Source: Thermoleophilia bacterium (GTDB taxonomy: Bacteria > Actinomycetota > Thermoleophilia > Gaiellales > JAICJC01). From it: a stretch of DNA of 46,853 bases. Position numbers and translations under genes: made by a program. The notes beneath the pieces were generated by a model, which was not told the DNA's origin, did no database searches, and saw only the letters and a list, made by a program, of their open reading frames with translations. The number at the start of each line of letters is the position of its first letter. Position 1 is the stretch's first letter. This document shows, in pieces, positions 37,222 to 45,627 of this stretch. The DNA lies in assembly GCA_025927685.1 (NCBI GenBank), contig JAICKX010000012.1, positions 1 through 46,853 on the forward strand, read 5' to 3'.

Positions 37222-37560
37222 TCAGGCGTCGAAGCCCGGCGCCGGCCGGCGCCGCGGCGATCGCCCGCTCGCCGCCGGAGCGAGCTGGAGAAGCAGGAGC
37301 AGCGCCGCCGGCACGATGACGGGGACGCCGGCCTGGCCTCCCACGACCAGCACCACCGCGTCCACGAGCGATGCCGTCGCCGCCGCGGCATGCGCCGGGC
37401 GGTACGGCACCAGGTCGGCCGCCAGGCAGCCCGCGGCCACGATGAACGCGATGAGCCCACCGAGGCCGGTGAATGTGTACACCTGCGGCGCCTGGATGGT
37501 GAGGGCGGCGGCCGTCGCGATCGCGCCGAGCGCTCCGAGGACGACCCGCGGCCACCTCAT
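37222..37560 (-). CDS. Small integral membrane protein
   Basis: 112 residues with three hydrophobic segments (VVLGALGAIATAAALTI; LGGLIAFIVAAGCLAADLV; a long Leu/Val stretch at 68-93) and a basic Arg-rich C-terminus. Family not recognised. Its ATG overlaps the stop of the metallophosphoesterase gene (ATGA), so it is translated as the second gene of a pair and may work with that enzyme. Confidence 0.7.
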   Translation of the reverse strand: MRWPRVVLGALGAIATAAALTIQAPQVYTFTGLGGLIAFIVAAGCLAADLVPYRPAHAAAATASLVDAVVLVVGGQAGVPVIVPAALLLLLQLAPAASGRSPRRRPAPGFDA

Positions 37561-38651
37561 GGGCCCGGCTCCGACCAGTGGTCGCGGACGCGCCCGCGCT
37601 CGTCGACGTACGTGTACCGGATCTCGGCGCTCGATACCTCGACGAGCAGCGAGCCGTAGTCGAGGAGCGAGACGGCGGCACCCGGCGTCGCCTTCGTGAA
37701 CTCTGCCGAGCCCGGCCCCTCGCCGCCTGTCCCCACCGTGAGCTCCGGGACGCCGCCCACGGTCCGGCGCTCGTAGCGGTGCAGGTGCCCCGCCAGGATC
37801 GCCGCGACGCCGGTCCGGCGCAGGAGCTGCAGGATCGGGTTCCCCGGCTGCACCGGACGGTGGACGACGACGAACCGGACGAGCGGGCCCGGCTCGGCCA
37901 GCGCCCGGCGCGCAAAGTCGATCTCGGCGGCGCCGGCCTCGAGCCCGAGCAGGACGAGCTGGACCGGCCCGTAGCGCACCGTGTAGCGGCCGCGCGGGCC
38001 GGGCAGGTGGAGCGCCGCGGTCACGGCGGCGCCCCCGCTGTAGATCAGGTCGTGCTCCCCCTCCGTCGCCCAGAGCGGCGCGCCCAGCATCACGTCGTGG
38101 AGCGGTTCGAAGATGTTGCGATCGAGCACCTGCGGCGCGCCGACGAGGTAGCTGTTGTCGCCGACCGTGGTCAGGAAGTCGGGGTGTTCGGCGGCGAGTG
38201 TACGGCCGACGGCCCACTCGTGGTCGTTCCCGGAGCCGTAGTCGCCGATCACGCCGAAGCGGACCGGCTCGCTCAGGTCGAGCGGCGCCGTCCGGAACGA
38301 GCCGGACTCGCGGCCGACGCCGCCCACGGACGCCGTCCACACGTACCTCGTGCCGGGCGTGAGCCCGGTGAAGCGACCGCCGGTCGCCGTCACGGTGCCG
38401 TCCGGCCCGGCCGCTTCGAGCTGGACCGGGCGATCGCCGTCGACGCGCCACGAGAACGCCGCCTCGGTGGTGCTGAGCCGGTACACGAACGGGCCGCGGG
38501 TGAACGGGTCGCCGGACGGCCCGAGCAGGTAGAGGCGCCAGTAGACGAGGACGGCGGCGACCACCAGGGCGAGGACGGCGCACAGCATCGCGAGCGCGAC
38601 CAGGCCGCGGCGCATGCGGCGCTCCCGCGGCGTGAGCGCCTGATCGGTCAT
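37557..38651 (-). CDS. Membrane-anchored purple-acid-type metallophosphoesterase
   Basis: 364 residues. One N-terminal membrane anchor (about 15-42), a FN3/purple-acid-phosphatase N-terminal-like domain (LSTTEAAFSWRVDGD, TGLTPGTRYVWTASVGG) and a calcineurin-like phosphoesterase domain with VRFGVIGDYGSGN, TTVGDNSYLVGA, VVHRPVQPG and AAILAGHLHRYERR. The metal-binding motifs are intact. It probably acts outside the membrane on a phosphoester; substrate unknown. Co-translated with the small membrane protein downstream. Confidence 0.88.
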   Translation of the reverse strand: MTDQALTPRERRMRRGLVALAMLCAVLALVVAAVLVYWRLYLLGPSGDPFTRGPFVYRLSTTEAAFSWRVDGDRPVQLEAAGPDGTVTATGGRFTGLTPGTRYVWTASVGGVGRESGSFRTAPLDLSEPVRFGVIGDYGSGNDHEWAVGRTLAAEHPDFLTTVGDNSYLVGAPQVLDRNIFEPLHDVMLGAPLWATEGEHDLIYSGGAAVTAALHLPGPRGRYTVRYGPVQLVLLGLEAGAAEIDFARRALAEPGPLVRFVVVHRPVQPGNPILQLLRRTGVAAILAGHLHRYERRTVGGVPELTVGTGGEGPGSAEFTKATPGAAVSLLDYGSLLVEVSSAEIRYTYVDERGRVRDHWSEPGP

Positions 38652-38704
38652 CGTCGCATTCAGAAGCGTGAGCGTACCCGCAGGACGTCCCTAAGATCCG
38701 TGCG

Positions 38705-39397
38705 ATGGGGTTCGCCTCCAATCTGGCGCTGAACACGCTCTCCGAGCGGCTGGCGGGCGCCACGGAGCGCGCGATCACGACCGTCGTCGAGAAGCGTGGG
38801 AACGCGGTCGTCCGGGCCGCCGAGCGGCTGCGCGCCGAGCACCCGGGCGCGTCCCCCCCCGAGCTGGCCAGGATCGCCGTTTCCCGCAGCGGGCGCCGGG
38901 TGGCCGGGACGGGCGCCGTCAGCGCCCTGCCTGCGACGCTTCCGGGCGCCGGCTCGGTCGTCGAGGTCGGCGCCGCGCTGGGCGACGCGTCGCTCCTCAC
39001 GGTCGCCCAGACGGAGCTCGTGCTGCTCCTGGCCCACCTGTACGGCCGGCCCGTGGACGACGTCGCGGCGCGCCGGCTGGACGTCCTCATGGCGATGGGT
39101 GTCGAGGCCGGCGTGGTCGACCTGCGCCGCAACGGCTCGGTGAAGGTGATGGGGACGGTGCACGCCGACGGCGAGCTGAGCGGCGAGGCCGGAGCGAAGC
39201 TTGCGCAGCGGATCTCGCGGCGGCTGGCCGTGCAGGTCGCCGCCAAGCTGGCCCGCAGGCGCGCCTACGTCATCCTGGGCCGGGAGGTGCCGGTGGTCGG
39301 TGTCGGGCTGGCCGCGGGCTACAACCTGTGGTCGACGCGCAAGCTCGGCGCGGCCGCCCGCAGGTACTTCGAGCACGCTGCTCAGCTCCGGCGATAG
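38705..39397 (+). CDS. EcsC-like protein
   Basis: 230 residues, rich in Ala and Leu with a hydrophobic middle (GAVSALPATLPGAGSVVEVG) and LVLLLAHLYGRPVDDVAARR. The C-terminal PVVGVGLAAGYNLWSTRKLG resembles the end of EcsC family proteins. Function is not established. TAAGAT lies 7 nt before the ATG and no Shine-Dalgarno is seen: leaderless pattern. EcsC membership is by pattern only. Confidence 0.65.
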   Translation: MGFASNLALNTLSERLAGATERAITTVVEKRGNAVVRAAERLRAEHPGASPPELARIAVSRSGRRVAGTGAVSALPATLPGAGSVVEVGAALGDASLLTVAQTELVLLLAHLYGRPVDDVAARRLDVLMAMGVEAGVVDLRRNGSVKVMGTVHADGELSGEAGAKLAQRISRRLAVQVAAKLARRRAYVILGREVPVVGVGLAAGYNLWSTRKLGAAARRYFEHAAQLRR

Positions 39398-39399
39398 GC

Positions 39400-40173
39400 C
39401 TATCCGCGAACGTGCACGAAGGCGAAGGTCTGCGGGCGGTGGCGCTCGCGCTGGAGGACGCGCCCGCCGTTCGACTCGCCCGCCAGCGACACGTTGCCCT
39501 CGACGGTCTGGTAGCGCGTCTCGTCGGCGTCCAGCCAGCGGTCGAACATCCCGATGTGGTCGGCGACGCCGTCGCCGTCGAGGTCGAAGACCGCCAGGTC
39601 GCCGTTCAGCGGCGTCCGCGTGATCGAGAGGTGGTTCGCGCCGCGCTGGGCGTCGTTCATGAGGTTCGGGACGTACGAGTAGTGGCGGCCGGGCTCGAAC
39701 GCGGCCGATCCCGCCTGGTCGAAGCACCACGAGATGAACATCGCGCACCACGGCCCGTACACGCCGTACCACTCGGTGAAGTCGCACCGGTGGCTGCCGG
39801 GCGGCTCCTCCCGGTCTCCGACGCAGGAGACGGCCGCGTCGTATGCGGCGCTCCAGAGCTGGGCGTCCTCGGCTCGCTTGAGCCGCCGCGTGCGCATCGA
39901 CTTGAGCGACGACGAGAGCGGCGTCTCCTCCGCCAGGAGCGTGAGCAGCTCGGAGCTGCAGATTTGGTCGATCTTCTGCTCCGGGAATCCCATCCAGTAC
40001 TTGGCGCGCCGCACCGCCGCGGCCGTGCGCTCGCCGTAGACGCCGTCGAGCGGGCCGGGGTCGAAGGTGCCGAACGGGTTGTGGAGGAGGGCACGCTGCG
40101 CCCGGCGCACCTGCGGGCCGTCCATGGCCGGAGAGGTCAGATGGAGCTCGTCGGTGTCGGCGATCGTCGCCAC
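39400..40173 (-). CDS. CHAP-domain amidase/endopeptidase with peptidoglycan-binding-like domain
   Basis: 257 residues. Residues ~15-75 resemble a PG_binding_1 domain (QVRRAQRALLHNP, LDGVYGERTAAAVRRAKYWM). The C-terminal CHAP domain has the catalytic Cys in GPWCAMFISWCFDQAG and His in GVADHIGMFDRW, with YQTVEGN. No signal peptide is visible from the GTG start chosen, which is odd for a cell-wall enzyme. TAGGAT lies 10 nt upstream. Possibly a muralytic enzyme or part of an export or prophage-derived system. Confidence 0.8.
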   Translation of the reverse strand: MATIADTDELHLTSPAMDGPQVRRAQRALLHNPFGTFDPGPLDGVYGERTAAAVRRAKYWMGFPEQKIDQICSSELLTLLAEETPLSSSLKSMRTRRLKRAEDAQLWSAAYDAAVSCVGDREEPPGSHRCDFTEWYGVYGPWCAMFISWCFDQAGSAAFEPGRHYSYVPNLMNDAQRGANHLSITRTPLNGDLAVFDLDGDGVADHIGMFDRWLDADETRYQTVEGNVSLAGESNGGRVLQRERHRPQTFAFVHVRG

Positions 40174-40235
40174 GAACGGGCGGATCCTAGCCGCCGCCCC
40201 GCGCGCGCCGCCACCGCCCGGCCGGTTTTGAACGG

Positions 40236-40775
40236 CTAATTGAGCGAGGGGTCGGGCGGCATGCGGGCCACGAGCGTGTACTCGCCGCCCTTGCGCTCGA
40301 GGACGCGCTGCCAGAGCGAGCCGGGATCGCCGGCGAAGACGTCGCCGGGGAGCGCCGGCTCCGTGAACCAGGCCTCCTCCGCCAACTCGTCGTCGAGCTG
40401 GCCCTCGCTCCAGCCGGCGTAGCCGGCGAAGACGCGCACCCGGGCCACGTGCCCTTCCAGCTCCTCGATGTCGTCCGACACCTGGATCGGGGCGATCGGG
40501 CCGACGACGGCCTCGTCGCCGACCGGGCGGACGTGTTCGGCGAGCGCGATCACGGCCTGCGGCTGCACCGGCCCGCCGGCGAAGATCGGGTCGCCGTCGG
40601 CCAGCTCGGCGAGGTCGGGCACCGCGTCTCCCACCGCGAGCTCCGTCGGCCGGTTCAGGACGACGCCCAGCGCGCCCTCGTCGGTGTGCTCCATGATCAG
40701 GACGACCGTGCGGTGGAAGTTGGGATCGACCAGCATCGGAGCCGCGATCAGGAGCTGGCCCTTGAGGGATTCCAC
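40236..40775 (-). CDS. YqgE/AlgH family protein (UPF0301)
   Basis: 179 residues beginning MESLKGQLLIAAPMLVDPNF, then HRTVVLIMEHTDEGALGVVL and FAGYAGWSEGQLDDELAEEA, all conserved in UPF0301. Biochemical role unclear; AlgH was named as an alginate regulator in Pseudomonas. GTG start with TAGACT 6 nt upstream; the TAG of that box is also the stop codon of the upstream ABC gene. Confidence 0.95.
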   Translation of the reverse strand: MESLKGQLLIAAPMLVDPNFHRTVVLIMEHTDEGALGVVLNRPTELAVGDAVPDLAELADGDPIFAGGPVQPQAVIALAEHVRPVGDEAVVGPIAPIQVSDDIEELEGHVARVRVFAGYAGWSEGQLDDELAEEAWFTEPALPGDVFAGDPGSLWQRVLERKGGEYTLVARMPPDPSLN

Positions 40776-40784
40776 ACTTGGAGT

Positions 40785-41750
40785 CTAGGGATGGGCGATG
40801 AGGGCCGCAGCGTCCGGCTTCTCGTCGAGCAGGCCGGACCGGTACATCCAGTCGCCGAACCGGGCCCAGGCGGCCTCGGGGGGCGGGCGGGTGCCGAGCA
40901 GGCGAAGCGTGGCGGGCACGCTCTGCGCGAGGACGTTCTTGTAGTCGTCGGCGGAATGGCGGCGCATCACCTCGACGGCGGCGTCCGGGTGGGCCTTGGC
41001 CCAGTCCGTCCCGGCGGCCAGGCCGGCCACGAACCGCCCCACCATCGCCCGGTAGCCCGCGTCGTCGTGCAGGCGGTCCGTGTTCGCCACCACCACCAGC
41101 TCGTCGTACGCCGGGACGCCGTAGCGGTCGTAGGGGAAGACGACCGGGTCTACGCCGCGCATCGCGAAGAGCACGCCTTCGATGTTCTGGAAGACGCCGG
41201 CGACCGCGTCCACCCTGTGGCCGAGGAGCGCCGGCACCTGGTTGAACTTCACGTCGACCACGTGCACGTCGTCCTGGCCCAGGCCGGCGCTCGCGAGCAC
41301 CTTGTCCACGAACGCGGCCGTGCTCTGGGTGCCGTCGACGCCGATCGTCTTGCCGCGCAGGTCGGCGGGTCTGTGGATGCCGCTCGCGCCGGAGGCGATG
41401 ATCGACGCCAGCGCGGTCGGCACGACGGTCGCGACGGCGGCGACCGGGGCGTGGTGCTCCTGGGCGAAGAAGAGCTCCGGCTCGTAGGAGACGCCGAGGT
41501 CGGCCCGGCCGGCGGCGACGAGGGTGATCGGGTCGGAGACCCCGCTGGGCGGATGCGGCGCGACCGCGAGCCCGCGCCGGGTGAAGTCGCCCTGGTCGAT
41601 CGCCGAGTAGATGCCCACGTGGTCCGGGTTCGGCACCCAGTCGAGGACGAGGCTCACGTGCTCCGACCCGGATGACCCCGAGGAGGACGAGCCGCCGCCG
41701 CACGCCGCCGCGGCAAGCGCCAGGAGCACGAGCAGGGCGCGGGGCCTCAT
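40785..41750 (-). CDS. ABC transporter substrate-binding lipoprotein (NMT1/THI5-like, ThiY type)
   Basis: 321 residues. Lipoprotein signal with lipobox AAACG near residue 18, then a Ser/Gly linker. The NMT1/THI5 domain reads VSLVLDWVPNPDHVGIYSAI, DLGVSYEPELFFAQE and GKTIGVDGTQSTAAFVDKVL. Homologs bind HMP or formyl-aminopyrimidine thiamine precursors. It is the third gene of an operon headed by a TPP riboswitch, which supports a thiamine-precursor role. The stop of the permease gene overlaps its start. Confidence 0.9.
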   Translation of the reverse strand: MRPRALLVLLALAAAACGGGSSSSGSSGSEHVSLVLDWVPNPDHVGIYSAIDQGDFTRRGLAVAPHPPSGVSDPITLVAAGRADLGVSYEPELFFAQEHHAPVAAVATVVPTALASIIASGASGIHRPADLRGKTIGVDGTQSTAAFVDKVLASAGLGQDDVHVVDVKFNQVPALLGHRVDAVAGVFQNIEGVLFAMRGVDPVVFPYDRYGVPAYDELVVVANTDRLHDDAGYRAMVGRFVAGLAAGTDWAKAHPDAAVEVMRRHSADDYKNVLAQSVPATLRLLGTRPPPEAAWARFGDWMYRSGLLDEKPDAAALIAHP

Positions 41751-42496
41751 GCCGCCCGCCGTGCCCAGGGGATGGCGAGCCGCTCGAGCGCCGAGACGGC
41801 CGCGAAGAGCGCCAGGGCGAGCGCCGCCAGCACGACGACCGCCGCGCCGACGAGCGGCGCGTCGAGCTGTGCCGTTGCGGTCTGCATCGTCTCGCCGAGG
41901 CCCGCCGACCCGCCGGCGTATTCCGCGAAGAGCGCGGCGACGGCCGCGTAGGACGCGGCCACGCGGGCACCGGAGAACACGGCCGGAAGCGCCCACGGCA
42001 GCTCGACGCGGCGGAACGTCGCCAGCCGGGAGGCGCGGAGCGTCCGCATCACGCGCAGGTACTCGGGGTCGACCGAGCGCAGGCCGTCGAGCGCGTTCAC
42101 GGTCACGGGGAAGAAGCACACCAGGGCGACGATCGCGATCTTCGGCGCGAGCCCGAACCCCAGGTAGATGACGAGCACCGGCGCGACGGCCACCACAGGC
42201 ACGCTCTGCGAGGCCACCAGCAACGGGTAGACGGCCCTGCGCAGCGTGGCCGAGAAGTGGAGCGCCGCCGCCGAGACGAGCCCGAACGCCACCGCCGCGG
42301 CGAAGCCGGCCAGCATCTCCCAGGCGGTCTGCGCGCCGTCGGACGCGAGCCTCCCTCGGTCGTCGCGAAGCGCCGCCGCGATGTCGGTCGGCGCCGGGAG
42401 CAGGTAGTCCGGGACGCTGCGCAGGCGCACCCATGCCTGCCACGCCGCCAGGATGGCGACGAGCGCAACCGCCCAGCCGATCCGCGGCCGGCTCAC
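41747..42496 (-). CDS. ABC transporter permease (ThiX type)
   Basis: 249 residues with about six membrane segments. The BPD_transp_1 signature includes the EAA loop VMRTLRASRLATFRRVELPW followed by ALPAVFSGARVAASYAAVAA. It belongs to the nitrate/taurine/HMP permease group. Overlaps of 4 bp on both sides tie it to the ATPase and binding-protein genes under the same TPP riboswitch. Confidence 0.92.
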   Translation of the reverse strand: MSRPRIGWAVALVAILAAWQAWVRLRSVPDYLLPAPTDIAAALRDDRGRLASDGAQTAWEMLAGFAAAVAFGLVSAAALHFSATLRRAVYPLLVASQSVPVVAVAPVLVIYLGFGLAPKIAIVALVCFFPVTVNALDGLRSVDPEYLRVMRTLRASRLATFRRVELPWALPAVFSGARVAASYAAVAALFAEYAGGSAGLGETMQTATAQLDAPLVGAAVVVLAALALALFAAVSALERLAIPWARRAA

Positions 42497-43197
42497 CGCA
42501 GCGTCTCCACGGCCCGCTCGCGGGCACGGTCGGCGGAGCCGCCGCCGTCCAGCTCGCAGGCCACGCTACCCGGGCGGGCGGTGAGGACGACCACCCGGTC
42601 GCACAGCCGCAGCGCCTCGTCGATGTCGTGCGTGACGAGCACGGTCGTCCGCGGGAGCGCCCGCATAGCCCCCGCCAGCCACTCCTGCATCTCGGCCCGC
42701 GTGATGGCATCGAGTGCCCCGAACGGCTCGTCGAGGAGCAGCACCGGCTTCTCGGCCAGGAGCGTCCGCGCGAAGGCGACGCGCTGGCGCATGCCGCCGG
42801 ACAGCTCCCATGACCGGGCTCGCTCGAACCCGGCCAGCCCGAGCTCGGCGAAGAGCCCGGCCGCGCGCGAGCGGGCCTCGCCGCGGGGGACGCCCGCATT
42901 CTCGAGCGGCACGGAGGCGTTCCCCAGAGCGTCGCGCCACGGCATGAGCAGGTCGGCCTGCGGCATGAGCGCGCACCGTTCGAGCCGCCCGCGCTCGTCC
43001 TCGGCGCCGGCGACGGCGACCCGGCCGCCGTCGGGCGTCTCGAGCCCGGCGATCAGGCGGAGGAGCGTCGACTTGCCGCACCCGCTTCGGCCGACCAGGC
43101 CGACGGTCCCTCCGGCGGGGACGGCGAGGGACACGCCGCCCAGCACGGCGACGTCTCCGTACGCCTTCGTCGCATCCACGACGACGATCTCGCTCAC
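42493..43197 (-). CDS. ABC transporter ATP-binding protein (ThiZ type)
   Basis: 234 residues. Walker A GRSGCGKST at ~36-44, Q-loop MPQADLLMPWRDALGNASVP, signature LSGGMRQRVAFARTLL, Walker B VLLLDEPFGALD and the H-loop LVTHDIDEALRL. It energises uptake of a thiamine pyrimidine precursor, as inferred from the riboswitch and the NMT1/THI5 partner. First gene of the operon, a few bases after the aptamer. Confidence 0.93.
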   Translation of the reverse strand: MSEIVVVDATKAYGDVAVLGGVSLAVPAGGTVGLVGRSGCGKSTLLRLIAGLETPDGGRVAVAGAEDERGRLERCALMPQADLLMPWRDALGNASVPLENAGVPRGEARSRAAGLFAELGLAGFERARSWELSGGMRQRVAFARTLLAEKPVLLLDEPFGALDAITRAEMQEWLAGAMRALPRTTVLVTHDIDEALRLCDRVVVLTARPGSVACELDGGGSADRARERAVETLR

Positions 43198-43204
43198 TGC
43201 GTGC

Positions 43205-43288
43205 TTCCCTTCGCTGGAATTACCCAGATCAGGTTCGCGGGTCGGCGCCTCTGCGGCGCCCTCTCAGCCCCTGCGGGGCTCCCCGGCA
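43205..43288 (-). promoter_or_regulatory. TPP riboswitch (THI box)
   Basis: On the - strand the aptamer reads GGGGAGCC, then GGCTGAGAGGG (pyrimidine-binding arm), a variable GC-rich P3a stem, then GAACCTGATCTGGGTAATTC and CAGCGAAGGGAA (pyrophosphate arm). These are the invariant THI-box segments. It ends within 10 bp of the ThiZ-type ATG, so control is most likely by occlusion of ribosome binding rather than termination: no terminator lies between. Confidence 0.95.
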
Positions 43289-43319
43289 AACGCTCCTCGT
43301 AGCGTAGCGCAGCAGGCCC

Positions 43320-43350
43320 TGAAAAATTGGGGTCAGACCCCGTTTTTTCA
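43320..43350 (-). terminator. Intrinsic terminator after the ATP-dependent ligase gene (bidirectional form)
   Basis: GGGGTC/GACCCC, extended by an A-run on one side and a T-run on the other, forms a hairpin starting at the stop codon of the ligase gene. On the - strand the GC stem is followed by AATTTTT. It separates the ligase gene from the TPP-controlled operon. The symmetric A/T flanks would work in both directions. Confidence 0.8.
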
Positions 43351-44298
43351 GCTGTCGAGCTGGTCGATCCGGCAGTCGGCCGGCGGCTTGTCGTCCCGGA
43401 AGCGCACCAGGCGCGTCCCGTGGCGGATGCGGCGGCCGCTCACGTGGTCGAACGTCACCTCGACGACGAGCTCCGGACGAAGGCCGCGCCACTCGCGGTC
43501 ATCCTTGCCGGCGGTCCAGCGGTTGGGCTCGTTGGCGCCCGTCTCGCCCGTCTCGTACGGCGTCACGACCTCGACGAGCTCGCGCGCCCTGGCCGCCGTG
43601 AAGCCGGACGTGTGGCCCACGGGCCACAGCTTGTCGCCGTCGTAGAGCGCCAGGATGAGCGAGCCGACGGCCCCCTCGCCCTTGCCCTTGCCCGGGCGCC
43701 AGCCGATGACGACGCAGTCGATCGTGCGCGTGCGCCGCACCTTGACCATCCCCTTGCGCTCGCCCGGCAGGTACGGCGCGTCGGCGCGCTTGGCGATCAC
43801 GCCCTCCGCCCCCTGGAGCCACGGCTGGGCCGTCTCGGGCGAATCGGTCGCCGGCGTCAGCTCGACCGGATCGGACACATGCTCCTCGAGGATCCGGCGC
43901 CGCTCGGCGAACGGGCGGTCGAGGAGCGACTCGTCATCCAGGGCCAGGATGTCGAAGGCCACGTACGTGGCCGGCGTCTTCTCGGCGAGCATCGCGACCC
44001 GCGAGGCGGCCGGGTGGATGCGCTCCTGGAGCGCCTCGAAGTCCTCGCCGCCGGCGGGCGTGCGGATCACGAGCTCCCCGTCCAGCACGTAGCGGCCCTC
44101 GGGGAAGCGCAGCTCGGGGAAGTAGCGCCCGAGCGGTTTGCCGTTTCGCGACTGGACGAGGACGTCATCGCCGTCGACGAACGCGATCGCCCGGAAGCCG
44201 TCCCACTTGGGCTCGTAGAGCCAGCCGTCGCCGCCGGGCAGCTCCGCCCCCGGCCGTGCGAGCTGAGGCAGGACCGGGGGCGAGAGCGGAAGCGGCAT
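43348..44298 (-). CDS. ATP-dependent DNA ligase, LigC-like
   Basis: 316 residues. The adenylation nucleophile is Lys31 in LYEPKWDGFRA. Later motifs: YVLDGELVI (III), VAFDILALD (IIIa), GVIAKRADAPY (IV) and GMVKVRRTRTIDCVVIG (V). An OB fold follows (ELVVEVTFDHVSGRRIRHGT). No polymerase or nuclease domain is attached, so it resembles the stand-alone LigC type rather than LigD. TAGACT lies 8 nt before the ATG. The window thus encodes both an NAD- and an ATP-dependent ligase. Confidence 0.93.
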   Translation of the reverse strand: MPLPLSPPVLPQLARPGAELPGGDGWLYEPKWDGFRAIAFVDGDDVLVQSRNGKPLGRYFPELRFPEGRYVLDGELVIRTPAGGEDFEALQERIHPAASRVAMLAEKTPATYVAFDILALDDESLLDRPFAERRRILEEHVSDPVELTPATDSPETAQPWLQGAEGVIAKRADAPYLPGERKGMVKVRRTRTIDCVVIGWRPGKGKGEGAVGSLILALYDGDKLWPVGHTSGFTAARARELVEVVTPYETGETGANEPNRWTAGKDDREWRGLRPELVVEVTFDHVSGRRIRHGTRLVRFRDDKPPADCRIDQLDS

Positions 44299-44309
44299 CG
44301 GCCGCGAGT

Positions 44310-44978
44310 CTACCGGCGCGACTGCATGAAGAGCAGCGCCAGCTGCCAGATGGCGACCAGCGCGCCGACCACGTAGGTGAGCGCGGCGGCGGTCAGCACC
44401 TTGCGCGCCACCGGCACCTGCTGCTGGCTGATGACGCCCTGGTTGGTGAGCATCGCCATGGCCTTGCGGCTCGCGCCGAACTCGACCGGCAGCGTCACGA
44501 GCTGGAACACGACGATCGCCGCGAACAGCGCGACCCCGACGAGCGCCAGGTTCGTCGCGCCCATGAAGATCCCGATCAGGAAGATCGGGAACCAGGCCTG
44601 CGAGGCGAACCCGGTGGCGGGCACCAGCGAGCCGCGGAGGCGGAAGCCGGCTTCGTTTCGGGCGTGCTGGAAGGCGTGCCCGGTCTCGTGGGCGGCGACC
44701 GCGACGGCCGCGACCGAGTCGGAGCCTCCGACCGGGCCCGACAGGCGCATCGTGTTCGAGCGCGGGTCGTAGTGGTCGGTGAGCTGGCCTGCGATGCCTT
44801 CCACGGCCACGTTCTGAAGCCCGCCGGAGTCGAGCATCTGCCGGCTGACCTGCGCGCCGGTGAGCCCCGACGCGGCCTGCACCTTCGAGCCGGCGGCGAA
44901 CGCGCGGCCCACCCAGGCCTGGGCCGCGAGGCCGAGGACGAGCGGCGGGACCGCGAACAGGATGTACCAGTAGAGCAT
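44310..44978 (-). CDS. Zinc metallopeptidase, YugP family
   Basis: 222 residues. An N-terminal membrane segment (residues 4-20) is followed by GLTGAQVSRQMLDSGGLQNV, DHYDPRSNTMRLS, the zinc motif VAAHETGHAFQHA and two to three C-terminal helices (FLIGIFMGATNLALVGVALF). This is the neutral zinc metallopeptidase family of B. subtilis YugP. Substrate unknown. AAGGAGGG stands before the ATG, one of the better Shine-Dalgarno sites in this part. Confidence 0.9.
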   Translation of the reverse strand: MLYWYILFAVPPLVLGLAAQAWVGRAFAAGSKVQAASGLTGAQVSRQMLDSGGLQNVAVEGIAGQLTDHYDPRSNTMRLSGPVGGSDSVAAVAVAAHETGHAFQHARNEAGFRLRGSLVPATGFASQAWFPIFLIGIFMGATNLALVGVALFAAIVVFQLVTLPVEFGASRKAMAMLTNQGVISQQQVPVARKVLTAAALTYVVGALVAIWQLALLFMQSRR

Positions 44979-45076
44979 GGCGGCCCTCCTTCGGGCCTTG
45001 GGTTGGGATGCATGAAGCCTACGTGAACGGGCGGGCCCCGGGATGGCCCGCGCACACGCGGCGCTAATCTTTGAGC

Positions 45077-45304
45077 GTGCAACTGTCCGACCAGGTGCAA
45101 GGGCTGCTGGAAGACGCGTTCCCGGGCGGAGAGGTGGAGGTATGGCCCTTCTCGGGCGACGACCACCTGTCCACCAGGATCCGCTCCGAGCGGTTCGCCG
45201 GGCTGTCGCTGATCGACCAGCACAAGCTCGTCTACGCGCCCGTTCAGCACCTGCTCGACGACGGTTCCATCCACGCACTGCAGATCAAGACGGAGGCACC
45301 ATGA
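45077..45304 (+). CDS. BolA family protein
   Basis: 75 residues: QLSDQVQGLLEDAFPGGEVE, then SGDDHLSTRIRSERFAGLSL and IDQHKLVYAPVQHLLDDGSI, with the conserved His of the BolA loop (HxxxxV-SxxFxGxxxxxxHrxVY). BolA proteins pair with monothiol glutaredoxins to handle [2Fe-2S] clusters; the next gene is such a glutaredoxin. TAATCT lies 6 nt before the GTG, so leaderless. A TTG two codons upstream is an alternative start. Confidence 0.92.
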   Translation: MQLSDQVQGLLEDAFPGGEVEVWPFSGDDHLSTRIRSERFAGLSLIDQHKLVYAPVQHLLDDGSIHALQIKTEAP

Positions 45305-45627
45305 TCGTCACCGATGACCAGATTCGCGAGGAGATCACGAAGGCCATCTCCGAGCACCGCGTGATGCTCTTCATGAAGGGCACCCCGGAGTTCCCGCGCT
45401 GCGGCTTCTCGGCCCGCACCGTGCAGGCGCTCCAGATGGCGGGCGCGGAGTTCGCGGCCATCGACATCCTGCCCGACCCGCGCATCCGTGAGCAGCTCTC
45501 GGCCCACTCGGGCTGGCCCACGGTCCCGCAGCTCTTCATCGACGGGCAGCTCGTCGGCGGCTGCGACATCGTGACCGAGCTCTACCAGACCGGCGAGCTC
45601 GGCAGGATGGTGGCGCCGGCTGCCTGA
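45301..45627 (+). CDS. grxD: Monothiol glutaredoxin, Grx4 family
   Basis: 108 residues. The CGFS active site is at Cys34 (MLFMKGTPEFPRCGFSARTV), with WPTVPQLFIDGQLVGGCDIV for glutathione and cluster binding. It coordinates a [2Fe-2S] cluster with glutathione and probably forms a heterodimer with BolA, whose gene overlaps by ATGA. Its 3' end overlaps the coding start of the FAD oxidoreductase. Confidence 0.96.
   Translation: MIVTDDQIREEITKAISEHRVMLFMKGTPEFPRCGFSARTVQALQMAGAEFAAIDILPDPRIREQLSAHSGWPTVPQLFIDGQLVGGCDIVTELYQTGELGRMVAPAA

Noticed and set aside
39400-41970. 856-aa open frame on the - strand
   Set aside because: Only the last 257 residues (CHAP protein) are real; the upstream part lies in the wrong frame across yqgE and the substrate-binding-protein gene.
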